64,000 nt of DNA from contig NZ_RKQF01000001.1 of assembly GCF_003814875.1 (NCBI RefSeq), positions 11,532,001 to 11,596,000 on the forward strand. Direction: 5' to 3'. Under the pieces are notes generated by a model that worked only from the letters and a program-made list of their open reading frames with translations, ran no database searches and was not told where the DNA came from. The DNA is from Streptomyces sp. Ag109_O5-1. GTDB taxonomy: Bacteria; Actinomycetota; Actinomycetes; Streptomycetales; Streptomycetaceae. Every line of letters starts with the position of its first letter. The stretch's first letter is position 1. The translations under genes were made by a program, and so were the position numbers. Of the stretch, positions 43,217 through 51,440 are shown piece by piece.

Positions 43217-43795
43217 GCAGTGGCACGGCACCCGGCAGGCCGAACACGTCGGGCACGTCTCCGTAGATCCGCGAGCTTCCTCGGGAGACGCCGACGTTGC
43301 CCGCGCCCGTGATCGCGGAACGGACCGGCCGGCAGCGCGGGAGGATGACCAGCCTGAAGGAGTGGGTGCGCCCAGCCGTACCCACTCCGCCGCAGGGAAT
43401 AACGCCCCGCACGCGTGAGCGATGCGTGAGCGGACGGCGCGGGACGAGCCATCACACTCTGGTCCTCACCCCCATGCCGCGAGGCCCTGATCAGGCAGAA
43501 CAACGCCACGCGGCACAGTCACGTACCGCCCGGCAAGGATTCGATCCCGCAGGTACCGGACCATGCCGGACTTGTTCTCCCGCTTCGTCGTCTTCACGTA
43601 CACGACTCCAGACCCTACGAGCTCGTCCCAGGCCAGCGCGGGCGAATCCAGAACATCGCGTCTCTAGGCACTTTCCGATCGTGGAGCAGCCTTCAGCCCC
43701 TTGGCCTGCACCTTCGGCCTCAACGAGCCTCGAGAACCCTCGAATTACGTCGAACCCAGGGTGGGTTTGGCCGGGAGGGGGAGTGTCATGAATTA
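43217..43795. other. Gene-poor segment with possible gene fragments
   Basis: No intact gene. On the minus strand, 43340-43209 reads VRSAITGAGNVGVSRGSSRI and ends in VPLPT and a stop, like a protein C-terminus. At about 43600-43540 (minus) VVYVKTTKRENKSGMVRYLR resembles the N-terminus of IS1634-type transposases. Both are too short to call with certainty. Confidence 0.35.
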
Positions 43796-43820
43796 GGCCC
43801 TGTCTCACATTCGGTGGTGA
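43796..43820 (+). repeat. ISL3 left inverted repeat
   Basis: 25 bp, perfect complement of 45398-45422. Confidence 0.92.
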
Positions 43821-43850
43821 CGGAGAGTCGTCAGGGTCGTTGACCTTCAT

Positions 43851-45385
43851 GTGATAGGTGTCAACGAGCTTGTGCAGACAGTGTTTTCGGGTCTGTTCCC
43901 ACTGGTCATGGAGGATGTTGCCGACGAGGGTGAGCGGATCGTGGTGCGGGCCCGGACGCCGCTGGACACCGCGGTCTGCCCGGTGTGCGGGGCCTCGTCG
44001 GGGCGGGTGCATGGCTATCACTGGCGGACGGTGGCCGATGTTCCGGTCGACGGACGACGGGTGGTGGTCCGTGTGCGGGTGCGGCGTCTGGTGTGTCCCA
44101 CGCGGGGCTGCCGCCACACCTTCCGCGAACAGGTGCCCGGGTGCTGGAGCGATACCAGTGACGCACCGCTCGTCTGACCAGGCAGGTCAAGGCCGTGGTC
44201 AAAGAGTTAGCGGGCCGGGCGGGATCACGTTTGCTGGCGATACTCGCGGTGGTCCTGTCCCGTCACACGGCCCTGCGCACCCTGCTGCGCATCCCGTTGC
44301 CCACCGGGCGGGTGCCCCGTGTGATCGGCGTCGACGACTTCGCCCTGCGCCGGCGGCACCGTTATGCCACCGTGGTGATCGACGCCGAAACCCATGAGCG
44401 GATCGACGTACTGCCCGACCGCACGGCCGACACGCTGGAAGCCTGGCTGCGCGAGCATCCGGGCATCGAGGTCGTGTGCCGCGACGGCTCAGCCACATAC
44501 GCCGAGGCCATCCGCCGTGCTCTGCCTGACGCGGTTCAAGTCGGTGATCGCTGGCACTTATGGAAGAACCTGTGCGAAGCCGCCCTGAGTGAGGTGAAGG
44601 CACATAGTGCCTGCTGGGCCACCGTACTGGACGCGCCGATCTACGACGGGCCCCGCGCCCAGACCACCCTCGAACGCTGGCATCAGGTTCATGGCCTGCT
44701 CGAGAAGGGCGTGGGCCTGCTCGAATGCGCCCGCCGCCTGCAACTGGCCCTGAACACCGTCAAACGCTACGCCCGAGCAGACCGGCCCGAGCGCATGCTC
44801 CGCGTCCCCAAGTACCGTGCCGGCCTGGTCGATCCCTACCGTGAGCACCTGCGCAAACGCCGAAGTGAAGATCCCGGCGTCCCCGTCCAGCACCTCTTCG
44901 AAGAGATCAAGACCCTCGGTTTCACGGGCTGCCTGAACCTTCTGCACAAGTACATCAACCAAGGCCGCGCGGACGCCGACCGCAGCCATATCTCGCCACG
45001 CCGGCTCGCCCGGATGCTGCTGACCAGACCCGACAACCTCAAGCCCGAGCAGCACGGGCTCCTGGCCAAGCTCACCGCCGCCTGCCCCGAGATGACCCAA
45101 CTGGCCGCAGGTGTCAGAGACTTCGCCCGGCTCCTTACGCCCCATACCGCCAACGCCGATGCGCTCACGCACTGGATCGCCCAAGTCCGAACAGCCGACC
45201 TGCCCCACCTACACGCCTTCACCCGGGGCCTGGACCGGGATATCGACGCCGTGATCGCCGGGCTCACGCTTCCGTACAGCAACGGCCCTACCGAGGGCGT
45301 CAACACCAAGACCAAACGGATCGCGCGCCAGATGCACGGACGAGCAGGCTTCACCCTGCTCCGGCACCGCATCCTCCTCGGATAA
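43851..45385 (+). pseudogene. ISL3 transposase gene, broken by a 1-nt deletion and a nonsense codon
   Basis: The first part (43851 to about 44140) encodes the zinc-finger N-terminus (CPVCGASSGRVHGYHWR, then CPTRGCRHTFREQVPG). Here a run of G is one base short, shifting the frame. Read in the shifted frame, VLERYQ follows at 44141 and then TGA at 44159-44161, where related enzymes have Arg. The frame then continues without interruption (RTARLTRQVKAVVKELAG) to 45385. The catalytic region is intact there (VIGVDDFALRRRHRYATVVI, DRWHLWKNL, then SNGPTEGVNTKTKRI). Two lesions make a full enzyme unlikely without frameshift and readthrough. Confidence 0.88.
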
Positions 45386-45397
45386 CAGCACGCTCCA

Positions 45398-45422
45398 TCA
45401 CCACCGAATGTGAGACAGGGCC
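45398..45422 (-). repeat. ISL3 right inverted repeat
   Basis: 25 bp, perfect complement of 43796-43820. Confidence 0.92.
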
Positions 45423-45459
45423 GTTAGATTTACACTCCCCAGACTGACGGGGGCGAGGG

Positions 45460-45592
45460 GCCCGCCGGTGCGCTGACCAGCGACGAGCGCGAGGAGCTTC
45501 GGCGCCTGCGCCGCGAGCTAGCCGAGGCCAGGAAGGCGAACGAGATCTTGGTAAAAGCCGCGACCTTCTTCGCGAAGGAGATCGTGAAGTAG
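45460..45592 (+). pseudogene. IS3 orfA, C-terminal fragment
   Basis: The frame reads ALTSDEREELRRLRRELAEA and then RKANEILVKAATFFAKEIVK before TAG at 45590-45592. This is the leucine-zipper end of IS3 orfA. The N-terminal HTH half is lost at the ISL3 boundary. Confidence 0.8.
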
Positions 45593-45597
45593 GCACT

Positions 45598-46500
45598 GTG
45601 TGTCTCTTCATCGATGCGGAGAAGGCCACCGAGGCGAACCCCGATGACTACAGCGTCGCGCGGCTGTGCCGTGTCCTGGGCATCAACCGCTCCACCTACT
45701 ATTCGTGGCTCGCCGCGCGGCCGGCCGTCGCCGAACGGCGGTGCGCCGATGACGAGTTGGCCGGTCGTATTCGCGAGATCCACGCCGCTTCTCGTGGCGC
45801 GTACGGAGTCCCGCGGGTGCACGCCGAGCTGCGGCGGAAGGGCCACGGCATCAACCGGAAGAGGGTCGAGCGGATCATGCGCGAGCGCGACATTCGCGGG
45901 ATCACCCGCCGTCGGCGCCGCCACCTGACGAAGCAGGACGTCAAGGCCGCCCCGGCCCCGGACCTGGTCGGCCGCGACTTCACCGCCAAGAAGCCCGGCA
46001 CGAAACTGGTCGGCGACATCACCTATCTGCCGACGATCGAGGGCTGGTGGTACCTGGCGACCGTCATCGACCTGGCGACACGCGAGGTGATCGGATACGC
46101 GATGGCCGACCATCACCGCGCCGAACTGGTCACCGACGCCCTGCGCATGGCCGCCGGACGTGGCGACCTTCAGCCCGGCTGCATCATGCACACCGATCGC
46201 GGCAGCGAGTAAACAAGCAGCGAATTCCGATGCGGGATAAGGAAGTTGAACCTGCAGCAGAGCATTGGAAGAACCGCCATATGCTATGATAACGCCGCAG
46301 TCGAGAGCTTCTTCGGCCTGCTGAAGGCCGAGATCGGCACTGCCGTATGGGAAAGCCGCGAGGCGGCCCGCGCCGACGTCTTCCGTTTCATCGAGGTCGA
46401 GTACAACCGCACCAGGCTCCGCAAGCACCCCGAGTTCGGGTACCTCACCCCACTCGAAACCCGAGCCAGGCTGCAACAAAACTTCACCCCCGCAGCGTAA
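45598..46500 (+). pseudogene. IS3 orfB (rve integrase) interrupted by one nonsense codon
   Basis: GTG 45598. HTH_21 segment SRGAYGVPRVHAELRRKGHG, then the DDE core: D in LVGDITYLPTIEGWWYLATV, D in GCIMHTDRGSE, and E in NAAVESFFGLLKAEIG. After DRGSE the codon is TAA (46210-46212), where family members have Tyr. The same frame then resumes at once (TSSEF) and continues to 46500. One C-to-A change would explain the defect, so the decay is recent. Confidence 0.85.
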
Positions 46501-46517
46501 GCACCAGCTGTCCAAGA

Positions 46518-47072
46518 TCAGGGGGGAACTTCAAAGAGATCCGAGACGACGTCGGACAGTTTGATCTGCGCGTCCTGCAGGGCCTTGTCCACCCGGTGCT
46601 TGTGGCGGGTGCGTTCCTGGACGAACACGGTGCGGGTGCGGGTGAAGTCCCGCAGCTGCCGGACCGCTTTCGGTGGCACGAACGAGGCCCGGACCATGCC
46701 GCGTTCGGCGAGCTTGGCCAGCCAGACCGCGTCCAGCTTGTCGGTCTTCGGGCGTCCGGGGACGTTCTTCACATCGCGCGCGTTGACGAGCCAGCAGTCC
46801 AGTCCGCGGGCCTCCAGCAGGTAGAAGAACGGACGCCAGTACGAGCCCGTCGCTTCCATGACGACCCGCTCGACGCCCTGGCAGACCAGTCGGTCACCGA
46901 GTTCCAGGATCGCGTTGGTGGTCGAGGCGACGTTCCAGACCTGTTGGACGCGCCGGCCCTCGATGGTGTCGTGCGGGACGCGCAGGCAGACCATCCCGGA
47001 TGCCTTGGCGATGTTGATCGCCGCGGCCCGCGCGACCGTCCCGTCGTCGTGGTCTTCTCTCAACTCCTCCAT
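46518..47072 (-). pseudogene. 3'-truncated IS110-family transposase
   Basis: The N-terminal DEDD (RuvC-like) domain remains: AAINIAKASGMVCLRVPHD (Asn replaces the usual first Asp), VVMEATGSYWRPFFYLLE, and KTDKLDAVWLAKL. It continues to about residue 178 and is then cut by the IS3 end. The C-terminal serine-containing Tnp domain is missing. Confidence 0.85.
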
Positions 47073-47302
47073 CAGGTGCCCCCTGTTGTGCTGGTTCGGG
47101 CAGGGGCTGCCCGGGGAGCCTGAGGGGGCCGGAGAAGCTGATCGGCGTGCTCAAGGCGACAGTGTGCGGCCCCTCGGGCGGCTCCCTCACCAGACTCCTA
47201 TGCGGGCTCACGGCCCAAACATCAAGCGGCGTCGGCGGACAGCCCCTGTACCGATTTTCACGCCCGCGAGGCGTCACCGCAGGTGAACGGTCGACTCCTA
47301 TG
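47073..47302 (-). ncRNA. IS110 non-coding end, candidate bridge-RNA region
   Basis: About 230 bp without a gene, immediately upstream of the IS110 start. IS110-group elements encode a bridge RNA here. GACTCCTATG occurs twice exactly 100 bp apart (47193-47202 and 47293-47302), which could mark a repeat at the element edge. The RNA itself is an inference; no fold was calculated. Confidence 0.4.
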
Positions 47303-47436
47303 AAGTCACAGACGCCCGACCGGCCACACGCCAGGCGGCACCGCCCGGCAGGCCGACGATTCCAGCCGAGGACAGCCGAAACGTCAGTCAGTCGGAGAGT
47401 CAGACCCCCGAGCGATGCCATCACCAATCCTCACTG

Positions 47437-48360
47437 TCAGTCGATGGTGAGGTGGCTGGTGAAGAAGTCGGTGAGCTTGTCGATGGCGGGGTCGATGTAC
47501 TCCTTCTTGTCATAGAGGTCGACGTGGCTGGCGTCCTTGATCCAGTGGATCTCCTTGGGGCCAGTGGCGCGCTGGTGGGCCTCGACGGCCATCCAGGCGG
47601 TGACGGCGCGTTCGCCGATGATCTGGAGGATGGGGCGGGGGCCGATCAGCGGGATGGCGAAGAACGCGTCGTGGAAGGCCATCCTGTCGATGCTCTCCCA
47701 GGCGAGGGTCTTCGCAGAGCGTTCGTGCTGGCCGCGCGGGGTGCAGTAGTACTCGAAGCCTTCGACGCCGTGCTGGCCGCCGAGCGCGCGGGCCTGCTCG
47801 GCGGTCTCCGGGAACATGGTCATCGTGCCGGGGTTCTCGCCGCGTGCGGCGGCGCTGCGGGCCGCTGCGGCGGCGTCCAGAAGGGCTTGGAAGACGGCCG
47901 GGTCCTGGGTGCCGTCGGCGCCGAGGCGGAACTGGCGGGCGGGTTCGGCGGTGGACACGGTGGCCACGGCCTTGACGCGGTGGTCGCCGCCGGTGGCGGC
48001 CAGCGAGTACCCGCCGGAGGCGCAGATGCCCAGCAGGCCGATGCGGTCGGCATCGACGTCGTCGCGGGTGGTGAGGTGGGAGACGGCGGCTTTGAAATCC
48101 TCCACCCGCTGAGCGGGGTCTTCCAGGCCACGGGGCAGGCCGCCGGACTCGCCCTGGTAGGCGGCGTCGAAGGCGAGGGTGACGAAGCCGCGCTCGGCCA
48201 TCCGCTGGGCGTACGTGCCGGAGGTCTGTTCCTTCACACTGGTGCCGGGGTGACCGACCACGAGCGCCGGCCGCGGACCCGACGCCGGCGTGTCGGGGGT
48301 GTAGAGGTGGCCGGCGAGCGGGATGCCGGCGCTGTCGAAGCTGACGGTGGTCTGGGCCAT
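47437..48360 (-). CDS. Alpha/beta hydrolase, dienelactone-hydrolase-like
   Basis: 307 residues from ATG 48360. The nucleophile elbow reads GLLGICASGGYSLAA, where a Cys sits at the dienelactone-hydrolase position (G-x-C) and a Ser two residues later. The acid/His are likely in IKDASHVDLYDK. Cap-like insertion at about 165-215. Related actinobacterial proteins are annotated as alpha/beta hydrolases linked to stress. The divergent XRE gene begins 194 bp away and may regulate it. Confidence 0.88.
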   Translation of the reverse strand: MAQTTVSFDSAGIPLAGHLYTPDTPASGPRPALVVGHPGTSVKEQTSGTYAQRMAERGFVTLAFDAAYQGESGGLPRGLEDPAQRVEDFKAAVSHLTTRDDVDADRIGLLGICASGGYSLAATGGDHRVKAVATVSTAEPARQFRLGADGTQDPAVFQALLDAAAAARSAAARGENPGTMTMFPETAEQARALGGQHGVEGFEYYCTPRGQHERSAKTLAWESIDRMAFHDAFFAIPLIGPRPILQIIGERAVTAWMAVEAHQRATGPKEIHWIKDASHVDLYDKKEYIDPAIDKLTDFFTSHLTID

Positions 48361-48554
48361 GAGGCACTCTCCCCGAGAGGTGATGACGTGTTGTAACGCA
48401 CCGGCGCGGCGGCCTGGGGGCCCGCACCCTGCCGGGCACACATCCACGTTCTGTCAGTCTCCGCACGAGCGGGAGAGCCAGGTTTCTGCCTGGGAAAGAA
48501 CTTGCCCCCTCACACAGGTGCCGTGGCCGTCGCGGCGCAATGACACTTAAGAGC

Positions 48555-49433
48555 ATGACTGCAGACTCCGACCCCCGGGCGCTGGGCGCCTTCCTCAAGG
48601 CCCGAAGGGCCCAGCTGACACCGCAAGAGTGCGGCCTTCCCGAGGGAGACTCCGCCCGCAAAGTCGCCGGACTGCGCCGCGAGGAGGTCGCCCAGCTCGC
48701 CGCCATCAGCGTCGACTACTACACACGACTGGAACAGGGCCGCGTCCGGGCATCCGTACCCGTGCTGACCACCCTGGCCCGCGCCCTGCGGCTCGACGAC
48801 GACCAGCAGCAATACCTCTACGAACTCGCCGGCCGAATCGACGCCCACCCGCGCCGCCGCCGGCCCGCCCAACGCCTGCGTCCAGCCATGCGACGTCTGC
48901 TCGACCAGCTCACCGAGACCCCCGCACTCGTCCTTGGCAAACGCCTGGACATCCTTGCCTGGAACCCCGCCGCCACAGCCCTCTACACCGACTTCGCCGC
49001 CTTCCCGGCGAACCGGCGCAACTACATGCGGCTGCTGTTCACGAGCCCAGTGGTCCGGCAACTGCACCAGGACTGGGCCCACGACGCCCGGGAAGCAGTC
49101 GCCGCGCTGCGCATGGAGGCCGCGGCCGACCCCGACGATCCCGACCTCGCCCAGCTCGTCGGCGAACTGTCCCTCCAGGACCCCGACTTCCGCACCTGGT
49201 GGGCCGAACACCACGTCAACAGCGCCAGTTACGGCACCAAGCACTACCGCCACCACCTGGTGGGCGACCTCACCCTCGACTGCGACACCTGGACCAGCCC
49301 CGACGGCTCCGGACAGAGACTGATGATCCTGACCGCCGAACCCGGCAGCCCCTCCCACGACGCCCTGCGCATCCTCACCTCATGGACCACCCAGCAACCG
49401 AGCACCGGCCGGACGGAGGACCTGACGCGATGA
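48555..49433 (+). CDS. XRE-family regulator with MmyB-like ligand domain
   Basis: 292 residues from ATG 48555 (ATG 48540 would add five). N-terminal HTH: ALGAFLKARRAQLTPQECGL, AGLRREEVAQLAAISVDYYT and RLEQGRVRASVPVL. The C-terminal MLTR_LBD domain (about 105-275) has LDILAWNPAATALYTDF and RNYMRLLF, typical of MmyB-type regulators that bind fatty acids. Members commonly regulate a divergent oxidoreductase or hydrolase, here the alpha/beta hydrolase. Its stop overlaps the next gene (ATGA). Confidence 0.92.
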   Translation: MTADSDPRALGAFLKARRAQLTPQECGLPEGDSARKVAGLRREEVAQLAAISVDYYTRLEQGRVRASVPVLTTLARALRLDDDQQQYLYELAGRIDAHPRRRRPAQRLRPAMRRLLDQLTETPALVLGKRLDILAWNPAATALYTDFAAFPANRRNYMRLLFTSPVVRQLHQDWAHDAREAVAALRMEAAADPDDPDLAQLVGELSLQDPDFRTWWAEHHVNSASYGTKHYRHHLVGDLTLDCDTWTSPDGSGQRLMILTAEPGSPSHDALRILTSWTTQQPSTGRTEDLTR

Positions 49434-49819
49434 CCCCATGGACACCCGAAGATCTCGCTCTTCTCACCGGGTCCGAATCCCTTGTCCTAACCGCCGGGGA
49501 CGACGATCACCTTGGCGTGGAGATCGGTATGGTCCTGGTTGGTGGCGAGCTGTATGTCCGCGCCTACCGAGGGGTCCGCTCCAGCTGGTACCAGGCGGCG
49601 CACAAGCACAGCCACGGACAGATCCGGGTGGGGGCCGTCGCACGCGACGTCCTCCTGGAAACCCGTGACACCAGGCCCGCCTCCGAGATCGACGCTGCCT
49701 ACCGGAACAAGTACGGACAGGCGGCCGGCGCCCTCGCGGCGAGCCGCCGGGCACACGCCGCGACGATACGGATCGACCCGGCGACCTCATCGAACGGCGC
49801 CGCGGGCCTGGTCCGCTGA
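49430..49819 (+). CDS. DUF2255-family protein
   Basis: 129 residues, overlapping the XRE stop by 4 bp. LVLTAGDDDHLGVEIGMVLV, GELYVRAYRGVRSSWYQAA and RNKYGQ match the split-barrel DUF2255 family, which resembles F420/FMN-binding proteins. Probable cotranslation with the regulator suggests a shared stress or redox function. The last ten residues are non-conserved. Confidence 0.85.
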   Translation: MTPWTPEDLALLTGSESLVLTAGDDDHLGVEIGMVLVGGELYVRAYRGVRSSWYQAAHKHSHGQIRVGAVARDVLLETRDTRPASEIDAAYRNKYGQAAGALAASRRAHAATIRIDPATSSNGAAGLVR

Positions 49820-49962
49820 CGGAACGGGGGCCGGGCAGCGTCAGCGCGCAGCAGCGCACGCTCACCGGCGGCCCTGTCCGGCGAGACTGCTCGTCAGGTT
49901 GACAGCGCCAAGGCGATCAGCCAGTGATTCCTAATGCGGTCTGACAAGCCGCGAGGGCTTTT

Positions 49963-49987
49963 GGCGGTGCGAGCTCGTAGCACCGCC
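49963..49987. terminator. Hairpin between convergent genes
   Basis: GGCGGTGC (49963-49970) and GCACCGCC (49980-49987) form a perfect 8-bp stem with a 9-nt loop. It lies between the DUF2255 gene and the minus-strand fragment ending at 50004. Confidence 0.55.
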
Positions 49988-50003
49988 CGTCGCGTAGGAG
50001 TGC

Positions 50004-50240
50004 CTAGAGGACTGAGTCCAAGACCCTGGTCACGCACGCCACCAGCCAGGCGGCGCGCTGAGCTTCCTCGGCTACGAAGTGAAAGCCCAGCGATGCGACA
50101 CGAAGCTCACGGGACCACGACGCTCCGTCAACGGTGCCATCGGGCTTTTCGTGCCACGGGAGGTAATCCGGCAGCGTTGTGCCTCCTACATGGGTGGCGG
50201 GAAACCGAAACTCCGTGGTGTGCTTCTCCCTTGAGTTTCG
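50004..50240 (-). pseudogene. 3' end of an unrecognised gene, cut by a transposase relic
   Basis: The frame reads TEFRFPATHVGGTTLPDYLP, then a helix GFHFVAEEAQRAAWLVACVT and a stop at 50004. Its composition and a downstream hairpin suggest a real C-terminus. The upstream part is replaced by the transposase relic at 50264. Family not recognised. Confidence 0.5.
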
Positions 50241-50263
50241 CGGTTTTGGCGGGCCTGATGTGA

Positions 50264-51139
50264 TCATGCTGCGTGGGTGAGTCCTGCTTGGGCCCAGGCT
50301 TCCTGGACGGTCCGGATTTCGGCGTCGGTCGGCTGGCCTGCGGCAGCGGGAAGAAATCGGGTGGCGATGATCACGCGGCGGAGCTTGGCGAGCATGTCGG
50401 CGAAGGCTGGGTCGGTCTTGGTGGTATACCAGGGGGCTTGCTCGCGGCGGTCGGCGGCGTCGTTCGGGTGGTGGCCGTGCAGTGCGTACCAGATGACGGT
50501 GATCGAGTAGCAGTACAGGCCGAAGGGGACGGTGCGGCTGCGGGCCTGTCCGACGACGAGTAGGGCGCGGGCTTCGGCGAAGGTGACCTCGATGGACCAC
50601 CGCCAGGCGTATCTGGTGACCAGCGCCGTGGCCGGGGTGTCGGGGTCGGTGGTGACCAGGGCCAGGTCGTAGCCGGTGTCGGTGCCGTCGTCGCGGATCA
50701 GGATCACTCGGACGGTCTGGGTGTGGAAGGAGCCGTACCACAGGCAGCGGACCTCGGCGATCCGCACCTGGTCGGTGCGGCCATAGCGTTTGACCCGCGC
50801 GGTCGTGAATGTCGCGGTCGCCGCGAGGTCGGCGGCCGTGCCCAGCCGGGCGCCTTTAAGGCGGGGGCGGCCGCGTCTGCCGGTCGGCGGCGGCGCGAGA
50901 TCGAACAGCACGGCGTTGGCCAGCAACCGGACCATCGACGCAGCGAGTTCGACCTTCGACGGCCCGGCCTTCGGCCGCCACAGCCTGGCTGCCACCGGCA
51001 GGCACACCGGCCGGGTGAGGAACGGCAGCTCCACGACGATCCCGATCACCACGAAGCACGTCCCCCGCCCGACCGGCTTGGCACCGGCCGCCGCGCCGTC
51101 GTGCTGTCGCGGCCTTCCTGGAAGTGAGCAGTCTTTCAA
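50264..51139 (-). pseudogene. DDE transposase relic with N-terminal truncation and internal deletions
   Basis: A single frame, but homology begins only at AGAKPVGRGTCFVVIGIVV (about 51080). Compared with the intact family, some 36 residues are missing at LLANAVLFDLAP (50895-50930), and a shorter gap lies at VGQARSRTVPFGLYCY. The last catalytic Glu is in RWSIEVTFAEAR. The frame is open because the deletions are multiples of three. It is non-autonomous. Confidence 0.75.
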
Positions 51140-51440
51140 GGCTGACCTGTGCGTTGCTCAGTTCGGAGAGCGGGATCCATTGAATACTACTGATGGGTAA
51201 GTTGGTTGGGTGTGTCGGCTGAGCCGGTGTGGCCTGCGAATTTCCGAGTTCTGCGCACTATGAGCGTTGGTTGTTCAGGCTTGCGGAGCCGCCGGTAGTA
51301 GCGGTCGAGTTGGTGGCACTGGTGCAGGCCGTGGTCACCTTCCGGACGAGCTCGAAGCCCGGCCCAGCCAGGGCGAGCCTGGGGGGCTTGGGGCCTGCGC
51401 AAGGCATGGCGCCGGAGTCGGAGCGGGAGAGAATAGACCG
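51140..51440. other. Non-coding segment upstream of the NACHT gene
   Basis: No gene. A GGGAGA-type ribosome site at 51425-51430 precedes the ATG at 51441. No clear promoter or operator was seen; the sequence likely mixes IS-end remnants with the gene's own promoter. Confidence 0.4.

Larger units (their letters stand above)
43796..45422 (+). mobile_element. ISL3-family insertion sequence, 1627 bp, complete ends
   Basis: Bounded by perfect 25-bp inverted repeats beginning GGCCCTGTCTCACATTCG. The transposase between them is ISL3-type but broken. The 8 bp outside the ends (ATGAATTA left, GTTAGATT right) differ, so no ISL3-type 8-bp target duplication survives. Flanks have therefore been rearranged since insertion; the right flank runs straight into a truncated IS3. 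Confidence 0.9.
45423..46525 (+). mobile_element. 5'-truncated IS3-family element
   Basis: Only the end of orfA and orfB remain. The left part is cut off by the ISL3 right end. The right end, near CTGTCCAAGATCAGGGGG (46508-46525), abuts and truncates the IS110 transposase. Confidence 0.75.

Noticed and set aside
43520..43620. tRNA-like TTCGATCC stretch near 43537
   Set aside because: No cloverleaf could be drawn; it looks like a chance T-loop motif.
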